Both the position numbers and the translations under genes were made by a program. Positions 62,214 to 64,000 of a stretch of 64,000 nucleotides of DNA are shown here, piece after piece. Source of the DNA: Novosphingobium sp. RL4 (GTDB lineage: Bacteria > Pseudomonadota > Alphaproteobacteria > Sphingomonadales > Sphingomonadaceae); assembly GCF_035658495.1 (NCBI RefSeq), contig NZ_CP141945.1:831501-895500 (forward strand), given 5' to 3'. Below the pieces are notes generated by a model. That model searched no databases. It was not told where the DNA came from and was given only the letters and a program-made list of their open reading frames with translations. The first letter of the stretch is position 1. The number at the start of each line of letters is the position of its first letter.

Positions 62214-62684
62214 ATGTCAGAACCACTCGATTCCATCGACCGCACCATCATCCGCCTGCTGCGGCTCAATGCCCGCCGCCCCAACTCGGAAATCGCCACG
62301 GAGGTCGGCCTCTCGGCCTCAGCCTGCCATCGCCGCATCCGGATCCTGGAAGAACGCGGCGTGATCCGGGGCTACACGGTCATCACCGGGAGCGGAGAGG
62401 AAGACGAGCGCGGGGTCGATGTCCTCGTGCAGGTCACGCTGGACCGCCAGACCGAGGAATACCTTTCGAAGTTCGAGCACGCAGTGCGCCAGTGTCCGGA
62501 AATTCGCGAATGCTTCCTGATGACGGGCGATGTCGACTACTGGCTTCGCGTCCGTACGGACAGCGTGGCCGCCTATGAGACGATCCACGGCGAAATCCTG
62601 TCCCGGATGCCGGGTGTAACCCGTATCAGCTCCAGTTTCGCCATGCGCGACGCCTTGCGCCCCAAACGGTCCGGGCGGCGTTAG
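62214..62684 (+). CDS. Lrp/AsnC family regulator of the alanine operon
   Basis: A 156-residue regulator. LDSIDRTIIRLLRLNARRPN and TEVGLSASACHRRIRILEER form the DNA-binding domain; the RAM domain includes CFLMTGDVDYWLRVRTDSVA. It diverges from alr-dadA-ridA across 115 bp that contain repeated TTGCG/TCGCA half-sites, the classic arrangement of DadR/AlaR activators that respond to L-alanine. The start at 62214 gives family length. Confidence 0.93.
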   Translation: MSEPLDSIDRTIIRLLRLNARRPNSEIATEVGLSASACHRRIRILEERGVIRGYTVITGSGEEDERGVDVLVQVTLDRQTEEYLSKFEHAVRQCPEIRECFLMTGDVDYWLRVRTDSVAAYETIHGEILSRMPGVTRISSSFAMRDALRPKRSGRR

Positions 62685-62685
62685 A

Positions 62686-62717
62686 GCCACCGTCCAGCGC
62701 CTTCGCCGACCGGTGGC
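62686..62717 (+). terminator. Possible hairpin after the Lrp gene
   Basis: GCCACCG (62686-62692) and CGGTGGC (62711-62717) can pair with an 18-nt loop right after the stop codon; there is no T-run. Confidence 0.35.
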
Positions 62718-62872
62718 GGGAAGCCGACGAACCGTGCGCGCCCCGGCGATCCGTCCGCTCAAGGCCATTGACTCGGCCTTCTCTACCATTAAAGTTGACA
62801 ATACACGAAGCGAGCTATCGCCTGTCTTGAACACATCGCCTGAACACATCAGTAGAAGGGAGAACGACCATC

Positions 62873-63103
62873 ATGCACAGCGATTTTCACGTCGTCCGCA
62901 AGGGCATGGAATGGGCCGTCAGCCTGCACGGGCTGATCCTCGAAGCTTTCGCCAACCAGCGCGATGCCCTCAACCGGGCTGTCGATGCCGCGCACCAGGC
63001 CGGGATGAACGGGCACCGGGCACAAGTGCTTCTCGTCGAAGCGCCGTCCGATGCGCGCACCCATTGGGTCTTCGGCCATCATCCCTACCCGCCGACCGCC
63101 TGA
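62873..63103 (+). CDS. Small conserved-looking protein, DUF2188-like
   Basis: A 76-residue cytoplasmic protein with a good ribosome site (GGGAG 14 bases upstream). HVVRKGMEWAVSLHG and ALNRAVDAAHQAG recall DUF2188-type stress-associated small proteins, with VVRKGMEW..V near the start and a helix in the middle. It has no known biochemical role. The next small gene follows 36 bp downstream on the same strand. Confidence 0.7.
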   Translation: MHSDFHVVRKGMEWAVSLHGLILEAFANQRDALNRAVDAAHQAGMNGHRAQVLLVEAPSDARTHWVFGHHPYPPTA

Positions 63104-63139
63104 GGGCGCGGGTTCCCTCCAGTTCGACAGGAGCCTGAA

Positions 63140-63403
63140 ATGCTCAGAAAACTATTCGTCGACCATCCCGAAGCGGTAAACGAGACTTACGGCGAGCATT
63201 TCTATGTGGCCGGCCGCTTCGGCCTGCTCATGATCCTCGCCGGGCTCGGCACGATCATTCACGGGTTCATTCCGGGCTTCCATACCCGGACCGGCAGCAA
63301 CATGATCAGGAAGCTTCACGGCGAGATGACCCGCCGCCAGCCTCGCCAGACCCAGCCCGTTTCCTCGGCACCGTTCGCCATGCAGCTCGAATACGAGATC
63401 TGA
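63140..63403 (+). CDS. DUF6356 family small membrane protein
   Basis: An 87-residue protein starting MLRKLFVDHPEAVNETYGEH, followed by FYVAGRFGLLMILAGLGTII (one or two membrane segments) and ending FAMQLEYEI. This layout is that of DUF6356, a family common in sphingomonads. Function unknown. A mobile-element terminal repeat begins 4 bp past its stop. CAGGAG precedes the ATG. Confidence 0.82.
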   Translation: MLRKLFVDHPEAVNETYGEHFYVAGRFGLLMILAGLGTIIHGFIPGFHTRTGSNMIRKLHGEMTRRQPRQTQPVSSAPFAMQLEYEI

Positions 63404-63406
63404 ACT

Positions 63407-63438
63407 AGGTCATAAACTCATAAACGGCACCATCGAGG
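63407..63438 (+). repeat. Left terminal inverted repeat (32 bp)
   Basis: Begins AGGTCATAAACTCATAAACG and ends CACCATCGAGG. It matches the complement of 63641-63672 at 31 of 32 positions. Confidence 0.85.
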
Positions 63439-63640
63439 CGCCCAAATGGCGAACAGCTCGGGCCGAAGCTGCCGCCGGGCGGGCTGGTTGCCCGTCCAAG
63501 GTAGCGTCGGTCCGAGATGGAAGCCATTTGGGCGTCCCTTCGGGATTTGACCAAAATGGCCCATCGCTGCGTCGGGAAGTCTTGAAATATCGACATATTC
63601 CGTCGCCTTCCCTCCTGGCGCTGAGCCATTTTGCCTCAAA

Positions 63641-63672
63641 CCTCGATGGTACCGTTTATGAGTTTATGACCT
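63641..63672 (-). repeat. Right terminal inverted repeat (32 bp)
   Basis: Complement of the left repeat with one mismatch (C versus T in ACGGCACC/ACGGTACC). It contains the stop codon of the flavin monooxygenase gene on the minus strand. Confidence 0.85.
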
Positions 63673-64000
63673 GGGTCGCAAAATCCACCGCCGCGCCCTT
63701 CTCAAGGGTGCGGTGCTCGGCGGAATGGCGGCTTGGGGCGATTTCCAGTCCGAGATTGCCGCGCAGCGTATCCGCCGAATAGTCGTCCCTGAAAAGCCCG
63801 CGCGCGGCGAGGATCGGCACCACTTCGGCGCGGAAGCGCGCCCAGTCGTCGGGATGCTGGACGAAGACATTGAAACCGTCCGCCGCGCCGCTGGCATGCC
63901 AGCGCTCGATCTCGTCGGCGATCGTGACCGGCGATCCCGCCAGCCGCAGCCATGCCGATCCCACGTCCGCCAGCACCTGCCGCAGGGTGCGCCCCTCCCG
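63656..64000 (-). CDS. LLM-class flavin-dependent monooxygenase, C-terminal part, cut by window edge
   Basis: The last 114 residues of a luciferase-like monooxygenase of the NtaA/SnaA/DszA group; the 5' part lies beyond the window. REGRTLRQVLADVGSA, SPVTIADEIERWHASGAADG and FNVFVQHPDDWARFRAEVVP then ILAARGLFRDDYSADTLRGN are typical of the C-terminal FMN-barrel end. In this family the protein usually ends shortly after the TLRxNLGL motif. Here it runs about 26 residues further, and its last codons and TAA stop fall inside the terminal repeat of the mobile element, so the element has replaced the original 3' end. Such enzymes oxidise sulfur or nitrogen compounds with FMNH2. Confidence 0.8.
   Translation of the reverse strand, partial: REGRTLRQVLADVGSAWLRLAGSPVTIADEIERWHASGAADGFNVFVQHPDDWARFRAEVVPILAARGLFRDDYSADTLRGNLGLEIAPSRHSAEHRTLEKGAAVDFATQVINS

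Larger units (their letters stand above)
63407..63672. mobile_element. MITE-like element with 32-bp terminal inverted repeats
   Basis: About 266 bp. The left end (63407-63438) and right end (63641-63672) are inverted copies of a 32-bp sequence beginning AGGTCATAAACTCATAAACG, with a single mismatch. The inside has no transposase but several further inverted stretches (CCAAATGG/CCATTTGG and AAAATGGC/GCCATTTT). The bases at the outer junctions are CTAG on the left and CTGG on the right, compatible with a short target duplication of an IS5-type element that has since mutated. A decayed relative lies at 35630-35768. It can be a non-autonomous element moved by an IS5-family transposase elsewhere. 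Confidence 0.8.

Noticed and set aside
63405..63629. A 74-codon minus-strand protein inside the mobile element
   Set aside because: The frame spans the terminal repeat and internal palindromes, has no ribosome site and is explained by the element; such frames are often called genes in error.

Overview
The window is GC-rich (roughly two thirds G+C by eye), almost fully coding, and reads as chromosomal DNA of a sphingomonad alphaproteobacterium, most like Novosphingobium or Sphingobium. The assignment is an inference from content: three TonB-dependent receptors, a FecI/FecR pair, an adenosylcobalamin-dependent ribonucleotide reductase, several secreted peptidases, a DUF6356 protein and Lrp-controlled amino-acid genes. 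No rRNA, tRNA, CRISPR array, integrase or intact transposase was seen.

Layout. 1-9,911: a truncated S9 peptidase diverging from an M28 peptidase, a UbiH-type monooxygenase, class II ribonucleotide reductase NrdJ, a TetR regulator, a lipoprotein, and an Old Yellow Enzyme diverging from an HxlR regulator. 9,918-20,719 (all minus strand): S9 peptidase, STN-containing TonB receptor, FecR, FecI; then an RNase H-like protein, an exported tyrosine-phosphatase-like protein and a second TonB receptor. 21,115-23,557: an orphan chemoreceptor and a hypoxanthine/uracil-type DNA glycosylase. 23,807-35,511: a metal region with a possible tiny membrane protein, a His-rich membrane protein, a CzcCBA-type RND pump, a DUF4198/HupE-like operon and a siderophore-type TonB receptor.

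35,779-57,955 is a large nitrogen-compound catabolic island: 2-hydroxyacid dehydrogenase, M20 amidohydrolase, two aldehyde dehydrogenases, a PuuB-like amine oxidase, a three-subunit FAD/[2Fe-2S] amino-acid or opine dehydrogenase (beta on the plus strand; alpha and gamma on the minus strand with a DUF1624 membrane acyltransferase), a HAD hydrolase, a cupin, a complete peptide/opine-type ABC importer, a GNAT acetyltransferase, a TtuC-like decarboxylating dehydrogenase, a class III aminotransferase and an Lrp regulator. Acetyltransferase, amine oxidase, aldehyde dehydrogenase, M20 deacylase, aminotransferase and semialdehyde dehydrogenase together would allow an N-acetyl-protected route from an amine to a succinate-type acid. 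This is my main hypothesis and is inference only.

58,080-64,000: CopC-CopD, an alanine/D-amino-acid operon (alr-dadA-ridA) diverging from its own Lrp regulator, two small conserved genes, and a MITE-like element of about 266 bp with 32-bp terminal inverted repeats that supplies the stop codon of a truncated LLM flavin monooxygenase gene. A decayed, internally deleted relative of the element lies at 35,630-35,768, directly in front of the 2-hydroxyacid dehydrogenase gene.
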